A stretch of 64,000 nt of DNA from assembly GCF_018691265.1 (NCBI RefSeq), contig NW_024881272.1, positions 24,045,323 through 24,109,322 of the forward strand, read 5' to 3'. Both the position numbers and the translations under genes were made by a program. Position 1 is the stretch's first letter, and every line of letters begins with the position of its first letter. Shown piece after piece: positions 22,161-31,480 of this stretch. Origin of the DNA: Tyto alba (taxonomy: Eukaryota; Chordata; Aves; Strigiformes; Tytonidae). The notes beneath the pieces were generated by a model. It was not told the DNA's origin. It saw nothing but the letters and a program-made list of their open reading frames with translations, and ran no database searches.

Positions 22161-22660
22161 TTGGGACACAAACGCGACTGGGGAGACTGGCCCTGGGGGG
22201 GCAGGAGAGGAGAGAAAGGGGCAGGCACCCCTTCATTCATCCCTCGGCGTGGGGTGGCCGGCACAGGCAGGCTGGCATCCCGTGTTTGGGCGAGCAGGGC
22301 TGGGTGCTGCCGCTGGGCGAGCAGCAGCCTCCTTGCACGGGCAGCACGGGGCTGCCGTGTGCTGCGGTCGCAGGCGAGCGGCTCCTCGCCCCGCTGCAGC
22401 GCGGGCGGCTGGCGGAGGGTGCGGGCAGCGGCCGGAGAGCTACAGATGGGTTAGAGGACAGGGCAGGGGAGAAGGGCCACGGCGCCCGGGATCGTCTTGC
22501 GGTGGGTGAGAAGATTCATGGTCGGCTTCAAGGCAGCAAGCTGGCTGGCGGGAGAGAGGCTGGGGAGGCCGGGAACACTGCTGAGGTGCCTGGATACTCC
22601 TTGTGGGCTCTGGGAAAAGGCAAAGCTGCTGCACGGCCTTTGAAACACAAGAGACTCCCC
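22161..22660. other. CpG-rich spacer
   Basis: GC-rich with a CpG-dense core at about 22290-22440. Frames are open on several readings and look compositional. No promoter or exon boundary can be fixed. Confidence 0.45.
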
Positions 22661-23320
22661 CCATAAACAGCCCTAATGCTCTCAGAAAAAACACCTAGTT
22701 CAACACCAGACAATTAAGGTTCTTTTGCAACTCTTAACCCGTGATTTTGAGACAAAGAATGCGGCCTTGGCATAATTTGAACTGCTAATTGCTTTCCTGA
22801 TCCCTAGTCAGAGAACTGAGCTGAAGCACTGGGCACAAAAAAATCACCTTCACCGTCTGGGAGAAAATTCAGAGCCACTCTCCAGGGGGAAGGGGACGCT
22901 CTGTTCTTCCCTCCGAGCAGCTTAAAAAATAATGATCAGGAAACAGTTAAGCAAAAGGGGGGTGAACTAGTGGTTTGAAAAAAAAAAAAAAACAAAAAAA
23001 ACCTCACACCACTTTATAATAATAGTAACAACTCATTCCCATAGTTTTTATCCTTCCTGTCTTTAGCCCACAAAAAAAAAAAAAAAAAAAAAAAGAAACC
23101 CTGAGCTAAACTACTGACACTGGCTGGGAGCTTAGAACTGCCGCATCAAACAGAGCCCTTGAATCTCCTGAACATAATTGTGCTGCCCTCTAACCTCAAC
23201 CTTCAATCAGTGCAGTGTAACTATCTCATTTTAGCCTACAGGACACACCCCTCTGCTAACTAGCAGCCATATTCTTCTCATTAGGAGACTGCTCTGGATG
23301 GGAACGTGGAGGCAAAGCCG
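22661..23320. promoter_or_regulatory. AT-rich candidate regulatory region with poly-A tracts
   Basis: Contains A runs at 22978-22992 (15 A) and 23072-23094 (23 A), with words such as GCTAATTGC near 22783 and ATAATAATAGTAAC near 23017. Its right end carries the first copy of a 28-bp repeated element. The A tracts have no upstream retrogene body. Confidence 0.45.
23256..23283 (+). repeat. 28-bp repeated element, copy 1
   Basis: Begins CTAACTAGCAGCCATATT and ends TCTCATTA. It matches 25602-25629 at 25 of 28 positions without gaps; differences are at positions 8, 19 and 20. A looser similarity (GAGACTGCTCTGG versus AGACAATCTGG) continues to the right. The CATTA end is a homeodomain-type core. 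Confidence 0.7.
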
Positions 23321-24800
23321 TTGTCTCTCTTTTTCTCTCCCTCTCTCAGCTGTTATATATGTACTTCTGGAGGGGGAGAGCACTAGTGGAGGGCTTTGTG
23401 GGTGCTGGAGATGGCCTAGCTGCCAAGCTCCGAGTCCCCTGGGCAGGCAAATAAAGCCAAATTGCCAGTTTTTGGTTGGAAATGCCCAGGACAGGAGAGG
23501 GGACCCTGCCCCGCACCCCCAGCAGCGGGCAGTTGGCCCTGGGGAGCTTCCCAGCACCGTGCTGCCACTGTGGCCTCCACAGGGCAAGGGGCCGGGGGTC
23601 CTGCCCGCTGCGGGCTCACCCCCTGCACAGAGCCCCCCCCCCCCCCCCCCGGGGACGGGTCCCGAGGTGGCAGCGCCGGGGTGCGGGTGCCCTGTCCGCC
23701 GGGGCCAGGCTGCGAGCAGGGAGACACGCACGCCCTGGTGAGCATGGGGCACCAGCAGCGCCAGCGCCGGGCCTGCTGCCGGGGGGTGGGCAGGGAAGCA
23801 GGGGGGCAACACCGGGCTGGGGCGCAGCAGAGACAGCCCCTCCGGCCGGGCGGTCGCTGCCCCTGCACACTACAGGCCTATGGGTAATTAACAGCGAGGC
23901 TAACTACTAGCCAGGGCTGCTGGGTGCTCTCCATCCCTGGGGGGGGGGTTTGCATCATGTCACTGGGTAGGGGGTTTCCCCACGGTCTCAGATCAGCTCG
24001 GCGGCACAGGGGGGATGAGGCAGGACAGTCCTGTAGCCCACCCGGCACAGCAGCCCAGCCCAGCTTATCCTGCTGCACCTCTGGGCCACCACCTGGCCAA
24101 AAACTGAGAGGAGCCCCTGGCTTCATGCCGGCCCCGCAGAGACCTTTGAACACGCAGGGCAGACCACAGCACTGGACAGGGAGCCCGGGTCCCAGCAGCG
24201 TGGACCGGCATGCCCACCCTCAGCAGTGACCGTGACACTCTCCTCCTGACTCCCCTCCGGGTCCTTGCACACCAGCGGCACCCAGTTTGGGGCCTGGGCT
24301 GGGAGGAGCTGCTCGGGCTCTCGCTGGGTTTGAAGAACCCAGCTTCCATGCTGGAGGATTGCTCAGGACTCTCGGGGACAGAGGGAAACACTGCTGTCCC
24401 AGCGCCCAGCCGCCGCGGGGCTCTGCCGCGGCACCGGGAACAAGCCAGAGCTCGGGCGGCTGGTGGCACAGCCGGGATCAGCCTGTGCAGGGCCAGCTGC
24501 GGCTCTGGGAAGAACCTCACGTTGTGGAGGATAAAGAGGAGAGCGGAGCCCCTCCGATCCCACTGCAGACCCACAAAGCGAGCAATGCCACGCTGGGAAA
24601 GAGCAGTAAGTAGTTCGGCTGGCACAGCCCTCCCCTCCTGCCAGAGCCCTTTGCCCTGGGATTTCAACACGTTAGCAACTTGGGAGCGGGGGAGTTACAC
24701 TGATTTGTGTAAGGACAGGGAAAAACACAGCACTGGACAGGTTTTCGATGCCTTGGTGCCCATCTTCCCCACCCAGCAGCAACTTCCCCATCCAGGTCTC
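23321..24800. other. GC-rich spacer with poly-C tract
   Basis: Includes an 18-C run at 23633-23650 that runs directly into GGGG. Competing frames on both strands are compositional. No gene was recognised. Confidence 0.5.
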
Positions 24801-24930
24801 GTCCCTAGATCCTCTGCTGAGTTATACCAGCTATTAACACACTCTGAGTTCGTTATCTTAAACAGGCCACTCAGGACACGGGGCAGCGATCCTTAAACCA
24901 ATTAATGTGATCCTTTGATTTCAGGGGAGG
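24801..24930. promoter_or_regulatory. Short candidate regulatory element
   Basis: Holds CCAATTAATGTGATCC at 24898-24913 overlapping a TCF/LEF-like CCTTTGAT at 24912-24919, so homeodomain and HMG cores are adjacent. Confidence 0.4.
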
Positions 24931-25360
24931 ATGAAGAGGGGACTGTCAGTGCGGCGGCGAGGCAGGAGTTACGGGTCAGAGCCTAACAGCACAGAGGTGC
25001 CCGTTAGCTCTTAACAAGAGGCGGGGGCCGGCGGGCAGCTGCCAGACCCGGCTTCTATCAGAGCCCTTCTCTGCATCCTCAGCCCTGGCCCAGCGCTGCT
25101 TCCCGGGCACTGGGGAGAGCAAAGGAAAGCAGCACCGCGGTGCTTAACGGGGGTCAGGATGCCAAAAAAGCCTCTGCTGCCCCATGTCTGGGTCGGGGTG
25201 CCAGGAGGAGAGCAGTGATGGCACCACGTCACAGTGCTCATCCCAGCCCAGAGCGGGGTCCCCTCTGTCGCGGCAGGGACAGCCACGGTGCTGGCGGTGC
25301 TCAGCCTGAAGGCCCTGGGCACCCCGGGGTGCCAAGGGCAGCATCACCCCACAGCCCTAA
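24931..25360. other. GC-rich spacer, no gene seen
   Basis: GC-rich, no splice-bounded frame or repeat family. Confidence 0.5.
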
Positions 25361-26000
25361 ACTTTCCTCTCTTTTTCTTTCTTTGCTTGGCCATTTTTTA
25401 AAGCAGAAGTTCTCTTAGTGAAGTCTTTCGGGGGAGGTGGAGACAGAGTAGGAAGCCAAAGAGAATCGTCTTGCTAGTCAAAGCCTTTAACAACTATTTT
25501 TAATATCAGGCAGAGGAGCAGGATTTTGAAATGAAACAGCCGGTGCCTCTTTGATGGGCGAGCTACAGATCTTGAAACAAGGTCCATTCCCTCCTCCTTC
25601 ACTAACTAACAGCCATATTTCTCTCATTAAAGACAATCTGGCTGTATTTTCAAACTTCTTAACAAGGCGATCACCGTAATTTGAGATTTCTATTATCCAT
25701 GCTCCTATTACAGCAGTCTTTTAAGCAGCTAGCTTTTTTTTTTTTTTTGCTTTCTTTCACTGACTTTGTCTCTCCCCTCAAACTGCCATCAGTGGTAATG
25801 ACGTGCAGGAAACAAGAGTGCCAAGAACCATCTTTTTTTTTTTTCCTCCTTCTTTTTGGTACTCGGTTGTGTGGGGGTAGCAATAAGGAATAAAATAAAA
25901 AGCGAAATGAAGTTTGGTTATCTCTTATCTGGAGTTTAGTTTTTAATCCGCCCAGGAGCGCAAACGAAGCCAATGCAGTACCTTATCTCCCCCGTCGATC
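25361..26000. promoter_or_regulatory. AT-rich candidate regulatory region with T tracts
   Basis: Contains CTTTGATG at 25549-25556, the second copy of the 28-bp element at 25602-25629, T runs at 25734-25748 and 25833-25844, and GGTTATCTCTTATCTGG near 25916-25932 with two TATCT (GATA) cores. This mirrors the organisation at 22.7-23.3 kb: homopolymer tracts near one 28-bp copy. Confidence 0.48.
25602..25629 (+). repeat. 28-bp repeated element, copy 2
   Basis: Starts CTAACTAACAGCCATATT and ends TCTCATTA. Same orientation as copy 1, about 2.35 kb downstream. Both copies sit within AT-rich candidate elements rather than in GC-rich spacer, so duplication of a functional module is more likely than a simple repeat. 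Confidence 0.7.
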
Positions 26001-26080
26001 ACGGACCCCCCTCCCCGAAGACCCCCAGCTCTCTCCCCTTCCCAAAGGCGCCCGGCCACAGCCCCCTCCCTGCCCCATTA

Positions 26081-26660
26081 GTCCTTCATTGGGCTCTGCC
26101 AGATGGATGCAATTTGCATAATATCACCGGCGGAGGCTGGCAGATCAACTGGGGTCAGGCTCTGACATCTCCAGCACAGTCTATCTCCAAGTGCTAATTT
26201 GGACTGCATTGATCTCTCTTTCTGATTTCTTTGTCATTTACGTCTGCAACGGTTTGACAGGAGATACAGAGACAGACAAGGGGGGAAAAGAAAGGAAGGG
26301 GGGGGAAGAAGAGGAGAGAAACAAAGATTGTAGTTACAGATGTCTTTAAGGGAAAAAACAGATTAATCCAAGGACTCCTCTGAGGGTCGCAGCTTTGAAA
26401 CATCCTAATTATCCTATTCTTATGAATTCCTGTACAGACTTAGAGGGGGGTCTTGTCAGGGAACTCAGGGGAATGGAAACTTGTTAAATTGCAGTGGAGT
26501 CTCTCTGGCTAGCTGCTGCCCCTTCCCCTCCTGCACCTTGCAACCGTTTCTCATTAGGTGAAGCGGGGCAACTTTAAACCTGGTGTCCCTCACTGACACA
26601 GCCTCCCCTCCGTATCTCTGCCACCATTCTTGTTAAAGGCAGATCTTCAGTAAAACTTGG
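26081..26660. promoter_or_regulatory. Strong candidate regulatory element with octamer
   Basis: A perfect octamer ATTTGCAT at 26112-26119 is followed by AATATCACCGG, then GTGCTAATTTGG near 26191 and GGTTTGACAGG at 26252-26262 (TGACAG core). A purine-rich run at 26276-26325 follows. High word complexity around the octamer supports a real enhancer. Confidence 0.52.
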
Positions 26661-28540
26661 GCAGGAGTCTCTCCTCCTCGCAGAAGGGGACCGTGATGCT
26701 CACAGCCACCAGCCCCGCGCTGCCCAGGGAGGCCAGAGCTGGGACAACAAGGATGCCCAAACCCTGGAGACAAGGGCTAACCCAGGAAGGACAGCAGCAT
26801 CCTTGCAATATCCCAGGACGCAGGTGTGGAAAGGCACGTTTGGGGACATGCTGCTGTTGCAGGACAACATGATGTTAAAAGACATCTTCCACTGGAGTCT
26901 GTTGCAGAGCAGGGCAGGCAATCCGTGTTCTTAATTGAGATGTTTATGTTCATTAACAGGAAACTCTTCCCCTCCTCACAGGTAAGGGAAGACGCACCAT
27001 CATTTAGTCTCGTCTGGGACACATCGCAGAGAGACACCAAGGCACCAAAAGAATCCACGGGGAAATCAAAATGTCACTCAGTGTTTTACATTGCTACTTT
27101 CTACAGAAAAAAGCTCTCTAGAAAGTTAATGTTCTTCCAAGGCTTCTCAGCTAACATGTGTCTCACTGTGCTGGAGGATACAGCACAGTGTATGCGAAGT
27201 GCTGCTGGTTACCGGGGCAGGAGAACAAGTGCTAGCAAAGATGTTTACCTGCCCAGCACAACAGGGGACAGACAGGGCTTGGGCAGTGCAAGGGTTGTTC
27301 CAGCAGCGTGTGGGGGTGGTATTTTGCAAGGCCCAGCCACAGGACTGGACAAAAAGCCAACGGTGGGACAGGTCTGAGGCGATGCAAGGGTCTCTCTAGT
27401 ACAGATCAGTTCATGTCTGCACGCTCCTGGGTTTGGGACTGGCTGATTGGTAAGACAGAGCACACGAAATACAAACCTTCAGCCTGTCCCGCTGCTCTCA
27501 GTGTGCCAACAACAGTTTAGAGTGACAGGAAAAACATATTTAAGAGGTTTCTCATCTGTCAGTGGGGACAGGAATTGGTCCAGGTGTTGGGCTGAGGATC
27601 ACAGCTGGCCTGGGAGGGAGGGAAGGACAGCAGATCTGCTCTCCTTGCCAAGGGAGACAGTCCCCACTGCTGGTCCTAAAACCAGAAGCCAGAGGAAGGG
27701 GGGTACAGCAGCAGCCATGCCAAAGAGCGGCTCCAGGACAACAGCAGCACTGTCGTGCTGGGGGTCAGCCAGGTCTGAGGCTCGAGAAAAGACCTGTCCC
27801 GATCTGCAGCTGGGCTTCCCAGGCACTGTGGCACAGCAAACAGCAAATAATCCAGAAATCCTTCTTAAATCTTCTGTCTGACACCGGTGCTGCAAATGCA
27901 GCTGCTCTTAGCCAGAAGAGAGGGGCTTGCATCTACCTTCCACACATCCCGAGCGAGCCGGCACCGCCGCTGCCTGCCCTGGGGCGAGGAGGAGCTCCCG
28001 GTGGCACCCCGACTTGTCTCAGGCAGCCGAAGCCCCGCTGCCCGCCTCACCCTCCCCTCCAGAGGCTGCTCCCTCTGGGGACCGTGGGCCCTCAGGCGAG
28101 GGGCAAGGTGTGACAAACCCATCACACCCCGCCGGCTGCAGTGGGGTCGGGCGAGCGTGTGTGCCCCCACCCCAGCGGGCGTGCGACCAACTTTCGGCAG
28201 GGTAAGACGGAGGGGTGAGTGCAGTCAACACAAACACTCAATCATCCTTCCTTTCTTTCTTCTGTGCCTCCTTTGTTAACTGCAGGAAACAGCTGAAAGA
28301 CCTTGAGTTTCTCATTGTAGCATGTATGGGAACAGAGCTGCAGTGATCAGAACATACCCCCCGCTGCTCCTGGGGAAAAAGGGAGAGCAGAATCCTTTCT
28401 AAAAAGGGTTTACGATTAGAAGAGTGTTCTGTCACTCTGGCGCGCAGTAATCCACTGCGCCACCAAGTCCCTTCAGAGAGATGTCGAAAACTTAAATGAC
28501 TGAAAGCAAAAGAGCCCCGGCTCAGGTTCCCAGGCAGCCA
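26661..28540. other. Unremarkable spacer
   Basis: Moderate GC. A 7-bp stem, 5-nt loop hairpin lies at 28442-28460. An AG acceptor-like and a GTAAGG donor-like word overlap near 26976 but bound no exon. No gene was recognised. Confidence 0.45.
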
Positions 28541-28598
28541 GACATCCTAATTATCTTTAGATCCACTCCCACATGGAGGGGAGAGAGCATACAAGAGT

Positions 28599-28667
28599 GA
28601 AAAAAAAAAAAAAAAAAAAAGGGAAAAGAAAAGAAAAAGAAAGAGGGGGAAAAAAAAAAAAAAAAGA
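28599..28667 (+). repeat. 69-nt homopurine tract
   Basis: An uninterrupted purine run made of 21 A (28600-28620), a GA-rich middle and 16 A (28650-28665). It lies about 70 bp left of the first 60-bp duplicated element. Homopurine runs can form triplex DNA; no retroposon body precedes it. Confidence 0.8.
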
Positions 28668-28740
28668 CTGTCACATCGCTTTTTTCTTTTTTTAAAAGCT
28701 TGTCTCTGCTCACTGCTTTTCCAGCTGTGACACCTCTCAC

Positions 28741-28800
28741 GGTAGTTAATTAGAATCATGTCACCGCGTTAATGTGCTCTGACTGGACTCTGACAGACGC
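28741..28800 (+). repeat. 60-bp duplicated regulatory-like element, copy 1
   Basis: Starts GGTAGTTAATTAGAATC and ends ACTCTGACAGACGC. It matches 29835-29894 at 54 of 60 positions without gaps; the six differences fall at positions 18, 25, 26, 27, 30 and 35, so both ends are identical. It holds a TTAATTAG homeodomain site at the left and a TGACAG TALE site at the right. A short internal repeat (TCTGACTGGACTCTGACAG) is shared by both copies. Confidence 0.85.
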
Positions 28801-28975
28801 GTGTCCTCTAACCGGCCACCCCGGCCGTCCCTCCCTCCCTCCCCTCCCCTCCCCACCCCTCCCCGGGGCCCGGTGCTCCCGGCGGGACCCCCGCACCCGC
28901 TCGCCGCCCTGTCCCCGCGCCGGCGGCTGGGCCTCCCCGTGACACCCGGCACGCCGCCGCTCCACCTGTTCCGGA
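28801..28975. other. CpG-rich segment
   Basis: Directly follows copy 1 of the 60-bp element. It is CpG-dense with CCTCCC repeats near 28830-28860. Whether it is a promoter island cannot be decided from sequence. Confidence 0.45.
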
Positions 28976-29080
28976 TCCGCCTGACCTTTACAAACACTAA
29001 TTCAAAATGACACTGCTCGTTTGATGACATTTCTGTTGATTTTTACTTAAGTCTCTCTTAATTATTTAACGCGGAGTCTT
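28976..29080. promoter_or_regulatory. Short AT-rich candidate element
   Basis: Contains AACACTAATTCAAAATGACAC near 28993-29013 and TCTTAATTATTTAACGCG near 29056-29073. It lies downstream of 60-bp copy 1 in the same order that another AT-rich block lies downstream of copy 2. Confidence 0.42.
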
Positions 29081-29830
29081 TCCCCTTCTGCCTTGGGCTG
29101 GGGCTGCCGTGTGTGGGGCAGTGGCCCCCAGGCAGCCCCGTGCCCTGCTCTGCAGCAGTGAGCCCTGTGCTCGGCTCCTGCTCTCGGCGTAAGGATGGTG
29201 TGGTGCAAACAGCCCTGCCCCGGGGCACGGCACCGGCTGAGTGCCACCTCTGCTGAGAAACGAAGAGCAGAAGAATGGGGTTTGCCTACTCTGGGGGAGC
29301 GCGGGGTTCTCCAAGGCTTCTCCCATCCCCTGGAAGGGATGGGGAGGGTGGGACCGGTTCTGCCAGCCGGGGCCACGCGGGCTGGGATGCAAAGGGGTGA
29401 AAAAAATGGAGGGAGAGTTTCACAACATGCTGTCCCTGTTCTCTTGTTCTCCCTGCCCTGCTGCAGAAGAGGCAGGTAGCCACCAAGGGTGATTGGGGCA
29501 CCGAGGGTGGCCGGGGATCCCGCAGATGCCGGGGAGGTGGCAGGCTTCCCTGCACCCCCGGGAGAGCCAGGAAAACCGAAGAGGGGAAAGGAAAGCAGGG
29601 AAGAATGAGGAGAGGCTGAAAGAAAGCCAGTACGCTCCCAGGACTGCGTCGGCACTGAGAGCCAAAGGCACCCAGCACGGCGGGGGGCCCGTTGTGGCAG
29701 TGTCGGCACGGAGAGCAAGCCCGGCAGCGCCGGGACAGGAGCCGGCACAGCGCTGCGGGGAGAGGGATGCTGTGCCGGGCAGGAGGCACCCCCAGCAGGC
29801 GCTGGCCCGGCTCCCCGCCGTGGTGGCAGC
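29081..29830. other. GC-rich spacer between duplicated elements
   Basis: GC-rich with moderate CpG. A 278-residue minus frame covers it but plus frames are also open and there is no domain. No evidence of a repeat unit other than the flanking 60-bp copies. Confidence 0.5.
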
Positions 29831-29834
29831 TCGA

Positions 29835-29894
29835 GGTAGTTAATTAGAATCGTGTCACTAAGTAAATGCGCTCTGACTGGACTCTGACAGACGC
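29835..29894 (+). repeat. 60-bp duplicated regulatory-like element, copy 2
   Basis: Same orientation as copy 1, start-to-start 1094 bp. The homeodomain and TALE ends are unchanged while the middle differs, which suggests constraint on the two ends after duplication. Flanks outside the 60 bp differ (TCACCTATG versus GTGTCCTCT to the right). Confidence 0.85.
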
Positions 29895-30140
29895 TCACCT
29901 ATGACACCGGGGGCCAGGAGACAATCCACATCAAACTACTGCAGTGTGACCCTTTTAACACAAAGAGTAAACTCACTGCACATCGAGTTGAAGCTCATTA
30001 AAACTGTCTACTCTGCGAGCATCCCATTAACCTCACTGTTAAAAACACGCAATTCCTCTTCTTCTTCCCGAGGCCTAATTAATGCTCTGGATCAGGAACA
30101 ATATCACACCCTAACCTTCTGAGATTTCCAATCAGTAAAT
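29895..30140. promoter_or_regulatory. Candidate AT-rich regulatory element
   Basis: Continues from copy 2 with CTCATTAAAACTG near 29995, CCCATTAACCTC near 30023 and GCCTAATTAATGC near 30072. Together with copy 2 it forms a continuous enhancer-like block of about 300 bp. Confidence 0.5.
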
Positions 30141-30530
30141 GAAAAGAGAGAGATGGAGCTGGGAAGGCATGGTGGCTCGCTGGGTCGCTCACTGCATGGG
30201 CTGCTGCCCTGCCCGGCAGGTAGGGCCTTTCCATTTGGCACGGCAGAGATCCCCACAGAGGGGACAGGGCACAGCCCCGGCCAGGGGCACGGCGGGCACG
30301 GGAAGGGTGGTGAATCCCTGTGCAGAGGGTCTCAGCTCACAGGGTTACGCCAGCTGGTGCAAAACAGCCCCATGAGGGCAACGTGTCAAGACAGGCACTA
30401 CTGTGTGACCAGATCTCCTGGTCACCTGGGATGGGTGCTGTGGGTTCACCAGCAAGAGACAAGGCAGCCTAGTTACCCTCTTTCCCCAGAAAAAGAAAAA
30501 AAACCACCCAAAGCCGACATTCAGAATGAA
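30141..30530. other. GC-leaning spacer, no gene seen
   Basis: No exon, repeat family or dense motif cluster recognised. Confidence 0.5.
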
Positions 30531-31480
30531 ATCTAAAATCATAATAATCTGTGTGCTAAAGCCTAAACTTTAAAGATTCGATTAAATTCAATTCGATTAA
30601 AAAAAAGACCAGTAGCAAGGGGTAACACTATGCTTTAAAGACAGTCAGAGCACTGGTGGTGGAAGCAGAGATGACAAATGAGAAACAAACTTTCCCAGCA
30701 GCAGCTCTTTCTCCAGATTTGGAAACATTTTAATTTTTTTGGTGTATTTTCCATTCAATAACTGGCTTGTTCAGAGACCAGAAACACGAAAGGACTGAAA
30801 AAAAACAAGAATGTGTGCCTTTTATCTTTTCCATAATCGGGGAAACAAACTAACAAAGGTGGGAGAGGATGAGATGTGCTAATTCTAAAATCTTGAAAGG
30901 GCTGTCTCCAGAAACACTCCTTCAACTCACCAATCACTTCTTGCTTTGGTTTCATGCACCAGGTCTTTTTAACTAAAAAGTATTCTGAAATTCACTTTTC
31001 TTTCTGTATTGAGTATATGGAAACAAAACAGGATTTTTCTAATAAAAACAATTCGAATTTCTGCTGGGGTACTTTATCATGGCATTCCAATTTTCACCCA
31101 AAAGCGTAACAACTCAAATTGTGAGTAATAATTTAATCACCACCTCCTTAACAACAAGTAGCAATTCACCATTCTTCATATGTAACAAATATCTAAAAAC
31201 TAAGACTAAAGGCATATTATGTTACATAATCAATCAAATTAAATGTTGCAAATACAGAACATCTGATGAATAAAAGAATAACCATATTTAATAATTGGAT
31301 AGTGCTAAGGAGAGCTGCACTTGGTTTGATAGGTGCTGGTCAGTAAAACTTCATCTTTTTTAGGGAAACAGGTAAAAAAAAAAAAAAAACAAAACAAAGA
31401 GAAATGCAAAAACAGAAAAAAAATCAATCAGTGAATCCAGGTGCCCCGCTGGCTGATTTAAATAACAACTATAGCCTGGG
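30531..31480. other. Long AT-rich stretch
   Basis: About 950 bp of AT-rich DNA. It contains an 11-bp direct repeat ATTCGATTAAA at 30576-30586 and 30591-30601, a 16-A run at 31374-31389 and many TAAT words, but few clustered, complex motif groups. It could hold regulatory sequence or simply be AT-rich intron. Confidence 0.4.

Noticed and set aside
23072..23094. 23-A run as the tail of a processed pseudogene
   Set aside because: Sequence upstream has no coding or RNA-gene resemblance and no target-site duplication was seen.
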